A DNA stretch of 64,000 bases, taken from NCBI GenBank assembly GCA_021234155.1, contig JAJEKV010000027.1:11358716-11422715 (forward strand), written 5' to 3'. The DNA comes from Isoetes taiwanensis. Taxonomy: Eukaryota > Streptophyta > Lycopodiopsida > Isoetales > Isoetaceae. Positions 9,696-22,279 of this stretch are shown piece after piece. The position numbers and the translations under genes were made by a program. The notes beneath the pieces are model-generated. The model had not been told where the DNA came from, made no database searches, and worked only from the letters and a program-made list of their open reading frames with translations. The number at the start of each line of letters is the position of its first letter. The stretch's first letter is position 1.

Positions 9696-12386
9696 GTGAA
9701 TTTCGAGCCAGAGCGCACCAATATGAAGATATTGCGTACGATTAAATATGAAGAGGATGAACCTATTGACGAACCCGAGAACGAAGTCTTTCATGACGAG
9801 ATGTTGCACTCTCTTCAAGAATTACCTGATATTGATTTAGATGATGTCGAGGATGGTGGTGGAGAGGACATGGTAGAAGATGTGAGATACCCATCGAGGA
9901 CTGGTCATACTGATGATGACCCTATTGTTATCGAAGCAGAAACACAGTTATTTCCTGCGTCTCGAACCTCTCGTTTGTCAGCGTGCCTGCTAATTCTCAA
10001 TCTCCAAACCAAGTTCAAATGGAGCAATGCTAGTGTCTCTGCTCTATTGAGGTGACATACTTATCAACTCTTTCTATCTTACCACCATCTCCATCTTTTA
10101 TCTTACCACTTCTTAGATGTGCAGGTTATTGCACGAGAAGATCCTTCCAGAGAAGAACAATATGCCTACCGACAGATTTCAAGTTCAGAAAATGATTCAA
10201 GCGACCGGCCTTGGTTATAAAGTCATACATGCATGTCCAAATGATTGTATGATCTTCTACCCTCCTGCCGAGCATGAAAAGTCCACTCATTATCTCGTAT
10301 GTAATGCACCGAGATACAAGAATGACCTAACGGGAAAAACAGTACCTCAGAAGGTTATTCGACACTTTCCAATAATCCCAAGGTATATGCATCACCACTT
10401 CTCACAAATAGTTGTAGATTCACTTATTTTCAGTACTTATATGTTGCCTATAATTTATTCTAATATATTATATAGGTTAAAGCTTTGTGTTCCGTTGCAA
10501 GACATTGGCTAGCCTAATGGACTTCACGACTACACATGCATCTAGTGATGATGTGATGCGAGTCCCGAGCGACAGTGCAGCTTGGAAGCATGTCGACGCG
10601 ACATGGCCTGACTTTAGAAAAGAACCACGTAACGTGCATTTGGGCCTGGCCACCGATGGCATAAACACATATGGTATAATCGACTGCATGGTCTACATGG
10701 CCAGTGATGCTAGTTAACTACAACATACCCCCATGGTTATTGATGAAGAGTGGGCACATTATTATGACTTTATTGATACCTGGAAAGAAAAAACCAAGTA
10801 ATTTAGATGTGTACCTAAGAATAATTATGGATGAGTTACTGCCTTTGTGGAACACAGGTATTCAGGTCTACGATGCACATAAAAACGACGTTTTTAATCT
10901 CAGAGCTATACTATTGTGGACTATGCATGACTTTCGAGGATTTGCCGAGTGTTCTGGGTTTAAGACATCGGGGCACTTCCCTTGCATGATATGTGGGGAT
11001 AAGCTGCAGCACCGTCACTCTAAGCATCTGAAGAAAGTAGTATACGAGGGTTTTAGGAAGTATTTGCCGCTCGCGCACCCCTTCAGAAACCAGCGTGCAC
11101 AATTCGATGGCACTGTAGACTATACAGAATCACCAAGCAGAATTACCATACGAGAATGGGGTGAGCGTTGGGATGGGGAATCCGCAGGGAGGCACCTGCA
11201 GCTGAGGAAGTCGTAGCCGACCTAAACCGTGAGGATGAGGAATTATACAGTGGTGGCGAGGAAGCCGCGGAGGAGAAAGTCTTTACTGCCAATATGAAAA
11301 GGAAGTCTGTTTTTTATAGACTACCATATTGGACCGACCTATTGATTCAACACCTTTTAGACCCGATGCATATCTTCTCTTTATGGAAGCATGTATTTGG
11401 TCAAAAAGACACAACAAATGCCAGGATGGACCTTAAGGTAAGTAATACAAAGAAAGAGGCATGGATCCGAGGTGAAGGGCAACCAGTTCCGCCAGCAAAA
11501 TGGGTTATTGCTAGGGCTGTCCATCGAGCTATTTATGCTGATTTAAGGGCCCTTAGAACACCAACTGGTTATATGCAATCATTGCGAACCTCATTCACAA
11601 GTACTGGGGAGCTGACTGGTTTAAAGTCCCATGACTGGCATAAGTTCTTGCATGTAAGCAATTGGTGTCCACATATGCACTACTATTAATTGTAACCCAT
11701 ACATATATTTGGTGTTTGGATCATGCAGTTCTTCATGCCCCTGACCTTTAGGGGAGTTTTAGACAAGGGACCCTTGGAGGCAATAAGTGCCCTATCAAAG
11801 GTCATAAGGTTGTTACCCATGTTGATTTAGTGGTCCCCCGTCTATTTTATTTGTGGCTAAGTTTTTTTTTTTTTTGGACCTCATAGGTGGATGTGTAAAA
11901 ACACTATACCGAAAGACGAAATTGAAGAGATGAAAGTGAAAATGGCAGAGACATATTGCTTGTTGGAGAAGGAGTTTCCTACGAGCTTTCTTGACAGTCA
12001 AATCCATCTTTTGGTACATCTTATTAAGGAAGTGGAGCTCGCGGGAACTGTACATGCGAGATGGATGTTTTTCTTGGAAAGGTTTATGAAGGTATTGAAG
12101 GATATGGTGCGTCAAAGAGCACGTCCTGAAAGTAGTATGGCAGAGGGGTGGCTTGCGAAAGAGTCACTTTTCTATATGATAGAATATATTTCTGCCGTAC
12201 ATCCAGAGGCACCTCTCTTATGGAGTGATGAAGGGGACGAGAAGATTATGGGGGTAGTGGCAGAAGGCAATGGTATGTAGAAGTCATTTCCGCCTGATAT
12301 TATCAATAAGGTTAATCAATTTCTTCTTTACAATTCGGCACCAATGGCAAAATGGATTGCTCGTTATGAGAACGCAAAGGAAGAAA
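9696..12386 (+). mobile_element. CACTA (En/Spm) transposon, tnp2-type transposase, 5' part, decayed
   Basis: Pieces of a Transposase_21/DUF4218-type protein occur in order. At 9696-10055 there is an acidic segment ending FKWSNASVSALL. At 10117-10385 come GLGYKVIHACPNDCMIFYPP and PQKVIRHFPIIPR, ending at an AG/GTATATGC donor. At 10487-10715 comes DSAAWKHVDATWPDF with NVHLGLATDGIN. At 10704-11216 comes NIPPWLLMKSGHIIMTLLIPG. At 11168-11689 comes YWTDLLIQHLLDPMHI. At 11720-12280 come MPLTFRGVLDKGPL and ELAGTVHARWMFFLERFMK. Reading-frame changes between pieces show decay, although some are introns. No CACTA terminal repeat was found upstream. The coding sequence is split at 12386 by a LINE and resumes at 19245. 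Confidence 0.88.
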
Positions 12387-13042
12387 GGGGAGGCGCCATT
12401 GACACGTCAGCAATGTGCGCCATTTTTCTTGATTGCTTTGTCTTATCTGATTCAAACATAATTCTTGATCTGCTGTGCTAATTCAAGCTGTTTCTGAAGA
12501 TAATTTGTGGGATTCAGTTTGCCAGCCTTGTAGGGGCTTGCAATTCCCATGATTCCCCTCATCAAATGCTACAAATGGATACCAATGTCTTCACAATTAT
12601 CAAGCATAACTTTATATTGACCTGCGGATATTTGAAAGGCTCTCCCTCTGATTTATGGAATTCTCTAATCTCTGAGCAGCATTTTCCAGAAGAATTATTT
12701 GCCCCTGAATATTCATTTGTTTCGCGAGTTCGGTAGAATTTGAAGTGGAGATTGTAGAATCTTGGCTCCAGGAGTTCATTGGAAAGAAAGAAGCCTCAGC
12801 TTCGGGCATCTTTCATGTACATTGTGATTGGACTGCATCCAAGATTGTGGTAAAAGTCTACTCCGAACAATGATTCATGCTTTGGCGTCTGGTTTCTTTC
12901 AATTTGGTACAGAGTGTGGCTTTCCGGCTTCTCAAATTTAGATAGGCTCTTCCCCTGTTTTTTCCCTTGCCCTTTGTTTTCCCCTCCTGCAAATTCGCAC
13001 ATGTTCCTTCTGCTTTTGTAGTTTTCACCTGGTTCTTTCTGC

Positions 13043-15522
13043 ATGGCTCTCAAAGGCAAAAATTACCCTAAATTTCTCTCCATTCTTCACGCCTTTGCTG
13101 AATTTACGCCCTCTGATCAACCCGAGCTTCTCAATCAGTTAAGATCCTTTCATGAAAATCCTAAAACTTCATTTTCTTTGGTGATTTTGCTAACTCATGC
13201 ATTGGGCAGTCTTCAATGGATCCCTTATCTTTTAGAGTCCCATGCTGGGATAATTTATCCAAGGATCCGGACTACAGAGGCCAACTGCCAAGCATTGACC
13301 CCGTCCTCCAAATTCTCGTTGCTTATGGGGAGAAAAGATCGGAACAACAAATGTCTTCGGATGCTACTATGGACAAGATTCTGGGACAAATCCGCCCTTT
13401 CAAGGCCCCATTCAGTGCTAAAAAGACGGCTATTTTCAATGGTATCTCCTTAGATCTCCCCTCTGTTCATGCAAAATTAAATTCATTCCATGACTCTGCA
13501 GTAATTGTTAAAGCAAATAAGCATGGAATTAAATTAGACAAGCTTTGGGCTTTTTGCTTGAACCTGCAGAAAGGAATGCTGATCAATGCTGTTTACTGGC
13601 TTCACTCTCCATATATTATGATTGAATGTGGCAGTAAAAGATCTGCCAATTTTCTTCTAAATCACGGTCCCATGGCTTTCGAATCCTTCCAACTTACCTT
13701 TCTCAAATGGGATCCCAAATTTGAAGTAGCCAATTTGGACAATCTTTGTGTTGCTTCTACCACCCTTCATGGCTTAAACCCTATATACTAGAATGAAGAT
13801 TGTCTAAAACTACTATTTGACTCAATTGGTTCTTACATTTGCACGGAATTCTCCCCTTATAGACCACCCCGTTCCATTGTCCAGCTTGATATTTCCAAAG
13901 ATATTCCCCTTCACATTCCTTTTCAAGATGTCTTTGGAAAAGAAGCCTCTCTGGATTTGAGATGGTCAGGTTTGCCACCTCAGTGCCAAAATTGTAAGGC
14001 CAGACACTTTTGGTATGATTCCTGCAAGGAATTCTCAGCTACTCGTAAGCAGAATTTGAGTGTTCCTGTAAAGTTATCTGATAACTGTCGAGTCAATGAG
14101 CAGGTCAAGCAAAAAGTCAATCTCAGTCAGGAGGTCAACAGTAAGCAGATAATGCAAAATTCAAAAGGATCAGTCATTGATCATCAAGATATTGAAGGGA
14201 ACCTTGGTGACCTATGCATTATCTCCAAAGATAGCAATTTTCAGTGGACTAAAGTAAATGGCAGCTACAAAAGAATTCAAAGGAAAAAGCAGTTAAGAGA
14301 AGCAGAACTCAAGATTTGGGAAGCATCTAATGGAAAGACCAGAGGTGACTTTGTGAAGACCTTTAAGAATGGTAAATCTCAGCAAGTCAATGTGCTGCAA
14401 AATCATGAAAATTCTGCCAAAATCATTGAAAAGGATAACAACTTGGCAAAGGTCAGCAATCTTCATGACACATTGAATAAAATTATTATGGATGCTAAGA
14501 ACTCTGCCAAGAATAAGGAGAATGATGATATTCTCAACTCGTATATGATTAAGAATGGTCCATTAAACAAGAAAAATAAACATGGTAAATTCCTGAAACA
14601 AGTTAGGCTGGAAAAAGAACAGCCTATGATTGATCCCAAAGATACCCTGGTGGAAGTTGTTCCTGCTCCTATTCCTGATATATCAATGGAGAACAATCAA
14701 TTTATTCTCCCAAAAAATGTTGCTGAATCAAGTTCTGTTCATGGAGAAGAATCTCAGAGGGCTACCAATCACTTAATTGGTAATTCTAACCAATTCCAGG
14801 TATTAGCTAACCTTAACCCTGAACTTGATTTGGAAGTTTTGTTGAGCAAACCATGTGAAGGCAAGCTGAACCTTGGACAATCCCCCATTATTGATCTCTC
14901 ACCAGCCCCTGATCCTCCCCCTCTCCCCCCCCCACCATCAAATATTGCATTTGATATTGCTCAGCAGCTGGCATCTTTGCAAGAGGGTCTCAGTGCACAA
15001 GCCCAACAATTCTGTCAGTATAATCTTATGGATGAAGAAATTGTACAAGATACTCCAGAAAGGGATGTAGCTGGTTATGACAATGATTGGGTGGCTAGTG
15101 ACAAGAACAAGATAGCCGATTCCAGTCAAGAAAATGTTGGTGCCTTGCAAGAAAACCTAACTCAGCCTGAGGATAATGGCAATCCAGGTCATGTTTCCTC
15201 TCTTTCCCCATCTTTTGTGCTTAAACTTTTAAATCTTCCTGACTCTCCTAAAAATAGAATGTTTGAATGCATTCCTGGAGGGACTTCAGATATTAGTGAA
15301 GATGAAAATGAAAATGTAAATGACAAAGAAAATTGGGAAGGGGATAAATTTCTTGTTGACTGCTCTAATGTTGGATTAACTGCCAAACCTAAAACCTCTC
15401 GAGCAAATGCCGTGTCTAAGTATAAGAAAGATAATTCAACCCTTGCTGACCCCACTAATACTCCAGCTCCTAATACTAGAAGTAAGTATAGAAAAGGAAA
15501 AAAGAAAAAGAAATATACTTGA
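13043..15522 (+). pseudogene. LINE ORF1 (DUF4283-like RNA-binding, zinc knuckle)
   Basis: The frame opens MALKGKNYPKFLSILHAFAE at 13043, shifts frame near 13216, and meets one TAG at 13789. It then continues in the same frame to 15522. Residues such as LWAFCLNLQKGMLINAVYWL and FQLTFLKWDP fit the DUF4283 domain of plant LINE ORF1 proteins. A zinc-knuckle-like CQNCKARHFWYDSC follows near 13990, spaced C-x2-C-x3-H-x5-C rather than the usual x4/x4. The rest is a long charged tail ending in a lysine-rich run (KYRKGKKKKKY), probably nucleic-acid binding. One frameshift and one stop make it non-functional here. Confidence 0.75.
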
Positions 15523-15578
15523 CTTTCTGTTTTGCTGTTCTTTTTCCTTTCTTCCTGATTTTCTCAGCTCTAAGTATA

Positions 15579-16808
15579 ATGAGGATTTTATCTTGGAATG
15601 TTAGAGGAATTAAAGGTCCTATTAAAAGGAGAAGAACTATTTCTCAAATCAGGAACTATAATGCTGATGTGATCTTGCTTCAAGAGCTTAAACTCCCAAA
15701 ATTTGAAACTTCTAATCTTAGTGACTGGATTTATCCTGGATCTCACTCTACCTGGATTGAGGCCACTGGTAGAAGTGGTGGCATCATCATGATCTGGAAA
15801 AGCCTTGAGCATCTTAGCTTCTTCAATTCTCCGTCCAAAATGTGGCAAGCTGTTACCTTCAAATATCAAAATTCTGTTTTTGGTATCATTAACATTTATG
15901 CCCCTACTTGCCCAACGGATAGGGAGTTGCTTTGGAATGAAATTAGCTCTTGGTTGCAGAATAATACTATCTCGGATTGGATTGTTGGTGGTGATTTCAA
16001 TAATACCCCTTCATGGAACATGAAACTAGGGAATAATATCAATATGTCTGCCACTGAAAGATGTAATTGGAACAACTTTATTTCTGATTCTTCCCTTGTG
16101 CATGTCCCTTCTTCTACAGCCTCCTTTACTTGGTCTAATAGACAAAAAGGGGACAAAAGGGTCTACTGTGCCCTTGATAGATTTTATGTCTGCAGTCCTA
16201 ACTCCTCTCTTTGGGATAACTGTTTTGTTACAAGTGATGAAGGGAACATTATTTCTGATCACCAACCACAATTCCTATGCACTAGGCAATTGACACAAAT
16301 TCCAAGAGATGGAAATATCCCCTACAAATTCAATTGTGCTCTTCTTGAAAATGAGTCATTTGTGAATGATTTCAAGGCATTCTATCAGCGACTTCAACCT
16401 AATTGCAGTCAGCAATCTATGAAAAGCTTTTATTGTAAGATCAAGGAGGCTAAAAGCTGGATTAAAGAATGGTCAAAGAAGAAGCATCTTGCCAAATTGA
16501 AGGAGAAAGAGGAATTGTTGACTCACATGAGAAGCATAAGATCCCTACTGCAGGGAGATCCCTACAATCCTAACTTGCAAGTGGGTGAAGGATTGGTTGA
16601 AAATTATCTCAAAAGTATTGAGGAGATTGATGCTAAAAGCTCAACAATCAAGTGCAAAGTCAAATTTAACAAAGAAATGGATTGTGGTAGCTCAAGGTTC
16701 TTTTTTAAAGTAGCCAAAGCTAGACTGCTCAGAAATTCTATTACTGAAGTCAGAACTGATGCTGGATTATGCTTAGACGATCCAAAGATTATAAGATCCT
16801 TTTTCTGA
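15579..16808 (+). pseudogene. LINE ORF2 N-terminal part: apurinic-type endonuclease
   Basis: ORF2 begins at ATG 15579 with MRILSWNVRGIKG and shows all AP-endonuclease motifs: LLQELKLP, SGGIIMIW, NIYAP, WIVGGDFNNTP and ISDHQPQFL. The catalytic N, E, D/N and SDH residues are visible and intact. The chain runs on through a helical linker (IKEWSKKKHLAKLKEKEELL) to KIIRSFF and a stop at 16808. There the reverse transcriptase should begin, but the sequence jumps to a segment that normally follows the active-site loop. Confidence 0.85.
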
Positions 16809-18482
16809 TCTCTCTAATATTGAAACTTTTCTGGAAATCATCAAGCAATTCTCAGTTGCATCTGGTGTTAATCTAAATCTAGCAAAATCTGTGATCATAG
16901 GAGATAATATTCGTCAAACTTTGCTGATATAAAGGTTCTCAACTGTAATCAAGCTTCTACTTTGTTGGGAATGCCTCTCTCTCTTAATCCTTCCTTGAAA
17001 GGTCTTTGGCAACCTATCATTGATAGAATTAAAAAGAAGTTGAATCATTTTAGAGGGGGACTATCTTTTGCAGGTAGGACTATTATTGCTAATTCAGTTC
17101 TTGCTAGCTCTCACATCTACTTTTCTTCTGCCCTAGTGGCTCCTAAAGCTACTTATCAGGAAATTGAGAAATTAGTAAGAAGATTCATTTGGAAGGGGTC
17201 TCATTTAGTAGGCTGGAATTATGTTGCCAAGCCAAAAAAATGTGGTGGTCTAGGCTGTAAGAACCTTCATCTACAGGCCTGCGCCCTGGCTGGGAAATAT
17301 GTGTGGAACTCTTTTGTATCTAGCTCTAGTCCTGCTTCTCAATTTGTCAAATTCTGGCTTTCAAACTCTCACCTAGATGGTCACCCTTCCTTAAGTCATA
17401 TTATGCCTGATTCCTGCTTCAATAATCTCCACCCTGGTCCTAATACTTCCCCTCTCATGAGGAATATAATCATGGCTTGGAATAAAGTTCAATCTTGCTT
17501 TGAATATGCTGCCCCTCATGACCTTAATCTACAAATGTCTATTTTCTGGAATCCTATCCTCAGTGATCATGCAAACAATGTTATGGCCTTGAGGCACCCA
17601 AGAATTTATAAAAAGTGGACTGATCATGGTTTCAGGTTCCTGAGTGATCTATACATAGATGGTAAGTTTATATCTTGGGCAGCCTTTAGGAGAATTTTGC
17701 AAGGTACCTCAAGTGACAGAAAGATATATTACCATATCAGATCTATTCTACCTCACCTTTGGCTTAATAATGTGGCGCCTAAAGCAACTAACTGGAACTT
17801 AAATGGTAATTGTCATTATAAGGTAAGCAAGATATACTCAATCATTAATGAATCAGATGCTCCCTCAAAAGCATCATCCAAATGGTCTATTTCTGAAGAG
17901 GATGGTAAGATTCCGTTTTTTGAAGTGTGGCATTCTTATTGTTTTCCTAAGGTAAGTTTCTTTATCTGGCTCCTGGCAAACAAAAGTATTTCTACCCTGC
18001 AAATGACCTCCAGGAGATATGAGGACATTTCTCCAAACTGCCACCTTGGTTGCAGTATGGAAGAGAGCACTGAACATATATTTCTCTGTCCTAAGCTTAA
18101 TTCTTTCTGGTCTTGGTTCAATGAGAAGCTAGGCTACCTCTTCCCTATGAAAGTTAATGGCAATCTCTTAACCTATATTCAAAACAATTGTGCCTTTGCC
18201 AATACTATTATGTTCATTGCCTTATGGAATATTTGGAAAGCAAGAAATAGAGTTGTGTATGGTAAGAAGAACTTCTCTATCTTTTGGATTAAGATGCATT
18301 TCCAGCTTGATATTGAATCTACTGCAACAGCTCACAAAAGAAAATTGGCTGACAAGTATAACAGGAAGTGGGACTCAATTGGTGCTTTTAGGGGGACTTT
18401 TGATTTGTTTATATCTAATTTATGTGTCATTAATTCTAACTCTGTATTTTGTGATGATGCTAGCATATATGAGAGTATGTAA
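16809..18482 (+). pseudogene. LINE ORF2 C-terminal part: RT thumb/connection and zf-RVT
   Basis: A frame change after 16808 gives SDLSNIETFLEIIKQFSVAS, the segment just after the YADD motif in plant LINEs. The long frame from 16962 then gives GMPLSLNPSLKGLWQPIIDR, FIWKGSHLVGWN and the zf-RVT region (PKVSFFIWLLANKSISTLQM, then CSMEESTEHIFLCPKLNSFW). The fingers and palm with the catalytic aspartates are missing, consistent with an internal deletion of roughly 1.3 kb. ORF2 stops at 18480-18482. Confidence 0.8.
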
Positions 18483-18876
18483 AGAAAGCCTTGGAGAGTT
18501 GGGAGACACTAAGAAGGATGCAGATCAAGAACTTGAGATTTTCTGGAGCAGCATGAATGGATCAGAATCTGTTATAGGCAAGAAAACAAGTCTACCTGAA
18601 GCCTTCTGCAGAGAAGTGACCCAGATGTTCTGCATGTTTGACTTTCTGTCAATGTACCACTATTACATGTCAGAAAATCACTTCTTAAGATACAGGGAGC
18701 AGTACTACACGCATAGACTTCTGGCAGATTTATATGGTTCCTTACTCTGCTTAAGTGAAATTGAGTCCTCTTGCATTGATGACATTGCTGAGAAGATTGA
18801 AGACACCTACATCTTTGGATCTGCTGCACCTTTCTACTCATACTTTAATGCCAAACTGGACTCCCTTTGCTCTTAA
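18454..18876 (+). CDS. Possible third LINE ORF, 140 residues, unknown
   Basis: An open frame starts ATGATGCTAGC at 18454, overlaps the last 29 bases of ORF2 in another frame, and runs to TAA at 18876. The product (MMLAYMRVCKESLGELGDTK ... MFCMFDFLSMYHYYMSE ... IEDTYIFGSAAPFYSYFNAK) is acidic and aromatic-rich with four to six cysteines, and I do not recognise it. Its composition looks coding rather than random. It may be an extra ORF of this LINE family, a host exon transduced at the 3' end, or a frame that happens to stay open. Confidence 0.35.
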   Translation: MMLAYMRVCKESLGELGDTKKDADQELEIFWSSMNGSESVIGKKTSLPEAFCREVTQMFCMFDFLSMYHYYMSENHFLRYREQYYTHRLLADLYGSLLCLSEIESSCIDDIAEKIEDTYIFGSAAPFYSYFNAKLDSLCS

Positions 18877-19244
18877 GCCTGCCATTTTCTTAATCTTATA
18901 TCTGAACTCCTGGGATTATATCCTCACCAACCTGAACATCTTTTGCTCAACCTTGCTTCCTAATCTTGTTTTGGTTTTGGCTAGTACAGGTGATAGAAGA
19001 ATTTTGTTGGGGTCGTGACTCTTTTACTATCACCAACAAACTGTTATTTGAAAATATTGACTTCTACCATAACGAGTCAATCTTTTGACTAGTTCTCCAC
19101 TCACCTCTTGGTGATGGATAAAATCTAGGGACATTTTGTTTCAATGATCTATGCTATTCTTAGCAGGTCAACCATGTACTGTTTTTCTTGATTAATGGAA
19201 AAACCAATTCTTACTCTAAAAAAAAAAAAAGGGGGGGGAAGAAA

Positions 19245-20345
19245 TGGAAGAGAAGAGGCATGAATGGAGATGACATAATAGACGAGCCCCGCACCCAGAT
19301 GGATATGAACCCTTGCCGGACAAGATGGAAAGACAATGGGTACTACAAGCTATGACCGATGCATATTACAAGGGGGAGTATATTACAGCTACGGAATGGG
19401 CATATGCACAAGGTGTCATGAAAAAGGTACTTGCAACAAATTATGTTGATGTCGAAATCGAGTATTTTCTTTTGATGTTATTGTATTTATTGACATTAAT
19501 GGTGCTTTTGACAGTATATATCTTACTCCTCAATATGGTGGCATGGGATCCACTATCGTGTGAGTTCTCTTGACATATGCAGGAAGACTTGTGACTTCGG
19601 AGTCATGGCATCATTCATGATGGAGTTTCAATCAAGTGTTGCCGATCGTAATCGTCAGGAGCCACCTATGATTGGGTCGGGAAGTTAAAGACTATAATGG
19701 AGGTAGATGTTGGTGGCAATTTCAAGACCTTCATATTCGTTGTCGATTGATTTGACCTTCAATTAAGGGGGGCCAGGCCTACAGTAAAGTATGATAGAAC
19801 AAGTGGCTTTTTCGCCGTCAACTCTAGCAAACTGTACCCTGGTAGTGAGACGCTTGTCCTTCCAGACAAGTGTGAATGGGTACACACATATACATATCCA
19901 ACTTCAAAATTTATACCATCAATATCAATCTCACGTCCAGCTTCTTTGACTAGATTTTTTTCTTTACCGATTAATTGAGTGGGAAAGTTGGTTTTTGATC
20001 CATAGAACCAGAATTTGCTATGTCTGTGATTCAAGATTTGAGATGCTGCAAATTTTTAGCATGTTAGAGCATTCATCTACCATCCATAACAGTCATTATT
20101 TGGGCAGGAGAATGTGTGTGTTGATCCGAACGATGAGAATTTTCCACGTCATTGATCTGGATGGAGGTGCTGAAAAGGTGGAATTCGGAGGCATACAATT
20201 CAATGCATGCCATATCCCGTATTACCCCTTCAAAAATGACAAATACAACACGTCGGTTACATGCAGCCATCACGTGGAATACATAAAAAAGAGTGCTTGG
20301 CAAGCAAAACACACCCAGAAACTAGTTGCTAGTGTATATTTGTAG
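19245..20345 (+). mobile_element. CACTA transposon, 3' part after the LINE
   Basis: The frame broken at 12386 resumes as EEKRHEWR then HPDGYEPLPDKMERQWVLQA with KGEYITATEWAYAQGVMKK (19313-19430). It continues through CDFGVMASFMMEFQSSVADR and the region around 19700-19900 (EVDVGGNFKTFIFVV in one frame), which fits the C-terminal DUF4216-like part of tnp2 proteins. Several stops and shifts are present. The final frame, 19995-20345, is compatible with the end of the protein but weak. No TTGTAGTG-type terminal repeat was found after it. Confidence 0.65.
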
Positions 20346-22056
20346 CTTTTCTAATATAGCCTTTTGGAGGTGGATCTAGTTAGGTGGTTAAATACTGTGC
20401 CATAGCAATTGCTCGAACAAAGATCCAGTTTTTCCAACATTCTATTAATCGTATTGATTGTTTTACGATTGCAAATTCCCTCAATCTTATTAAAAAACTC
20501 GATAACAAAGTGCCAAACATCTTTTGGCCATTTATTTTGACCATCAATATATTGTGGGTAATTGAGATGAACTATGCTTGTACTTCCCTTTATTCCCACC
20601 ACCAATATATTGAGGTGATTATGTTGAACCACAAATATACTTCCTTCCCCCGTTGGAATCTCGCACAATATTTTTACAAGCTTTTTTATTTACAACTTTT
20701 ATCTTAAGTAGAAGACTTATCAAGCATTAAAATAATAGAAATGAAATAAATACATACTTACTTATACTAATTAAACACTAGAATGCCGATATTAGTGATT
20801 TACTTATAAAAGCCTCTCTACAACTATAAGCACAACACGTTCATTTAAAAATAAAATAAAATAAAATAAAATAAAATAAAATAAAATAAAATAAAATAAA
20901 AAAGAATTTTTAATATTCACTAGAGACCAAATGTTTAAGAGACACACACACAACACCAACATTGTTCATTGTGTCTCTCAGTGAGTTTTCTTCCATAAGG
21001 CACACACTTGAGTAATTCTTTCAATGAATGAGAACAAAAGGGGGGTGGTATCCAATCAGGCAATTGTGTTTTAATCCTCCAAAGACTACGAGTGTACAAC
21101 TTCAAGATCAAGCTTATCACTCGAGAAAAGGACTACTTGTTGCTCTACTTCGTTACTTGGGCATTTCTAAGTTCTTTGATTTCAACTGGGAGGAGCTCTC
21201 AAGACCATTCTTGTATAGATATGACCAATACTATAGGGGTACAGTCACATGCTATATTTGAATGCTTGTTTTATGTACAAATTTTGAGATACACATACAT
21301 TGACAGTTGTGCCACATCCTTACCAGATGAGTACCTTCGAATGCTTGCATATAAAAACATATGTTCAAGGGCATTCTTGCCAAGTATCTCATCTTATTTA
21401 CTTCAACTCAACCTTTGAATGCCTTTTGACATACTTCTGAGGTGGTTGATCTTGCCTCCTACATTCTGGAGGCATCAAACATAAAACTAGAGCCACTAAT
21501 TTCTCGCTCTTTGTGCTCATTTCCAAAAATACAAAACCCTTTGTAACATGTTTGTTCAATCTTATATAATAATAGCCTTATTATGTGCATTATATTGAGG
21601 TCCATGCACCATTTGGACTCTAGGAATTCAAATTTCCTTTTATCTTTCACTCTTTTTTCTTCTTCCTAAACCATATTGATTGAGACAAGAATACAATCCA
21701 ATTATATGATCTTTTGACCTGATGTAATCATATATTTGATCATGGTAGAAAGCCTCAAGACTGTTCAATTCCCAACACATCCTTCATTGGTATCTGAACG
21801 AGGTATTCCCCCGTTATTGTGCTACATATTCTAAACGTGGTGCTCCCGAAACTACCACAGTCGTCGGATCCGTCGATCCTACGGCCCAGATCGTATGTTG
21901 GAGCCTCTGGGGACCTCTCGTTTCACTTATGGTCATTTATGATTGGGGGCGCGTATCCATATCAAATCCCCGTGGAACCCCTGTTATTGTGCTACATATT
22001 TATTTATAGATAAACTTATGCGCATAAATTGAGTGTATAAAGATGTCCTAAAAGCA
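20346..22056. other. Spacer with pentanucleotide microsatellite, no gene
   Basis: I see no gene. The stretch is AT-rich with scattered short ORFs. Confidence 0.45.
20846..20903 (+). repeat. (AAAAT)n microsatellite
   Basis: About eleven near-perfect AAAAT units. Confidence 0.95.
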
Positions 22057-22261
22057 TTATTTAGGTGGTAGAATTCATCGCCATGAGGTCACAAGTTCGA
22101 GATTGGCCATATGTAATATACAATCACATGGACCAGCTCCTTGCATAAGATATCGCGGCATGGAATGGATTCAGATTGGCTTTTGTGATACATGTACTGT
22201 ACTAAAGATGTATATGATGAATAAATGACCCTCAATAAAAAAAGTTATTTACGTGGTAGAA
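22057..22261 (+). mobile_element. SINE-like element with 17-bp target duplication
   Basis: A 171-bp body (22074-22244) contains a pol III B-box-like GGTCACAAGTTCGAGATT, as in tRNA-derived plant SINEs of the Au type. It ends in CAATAAAAAAA. It is flanked by TTATTTAGGTGGTAGAA (22057-22073) and TTATTTACGTGGTAGAA (22245-22261), which match at 16 of 17 positions. A clear A box inside the body is missing, so it may be 5' truncated. Confidence 0.6.
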
Positions 22262-22279
22262 GTATAAACAATTAGTCCA

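Larger units (their letters stand above)
12387..19236 (+). mobile_element. Plant L1-type LINE inserted in the CACTA element, RT core deleted
   Basis: GGAAGAAA at 12379-12386 is repeated at 19237-19244, just after the A-tail (19217-19230) and a short G run. The unit has a 5' leader of about 650 bp, ORF1 (13043-15522), ORF2 (15579 to 18482), a third frame to 18876 and a 3' UTR ending TTCTTACTCTAAAA. It lies in the same orientation as the host transposon. Joined across the insertion, the CACTA reading frame continues, which confirms the boundaries. The reverse-transcriptase palm has been lost, so the copy cannot move on its own. Confidence 0.88.

Noticed and set aside
13957-15522. A host gene of 521 codons
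   Set aside because: Its position directly before an endonuclease ORF, and the DUF4283/zinc-knuckle context, make it the end of LINE ORF1.
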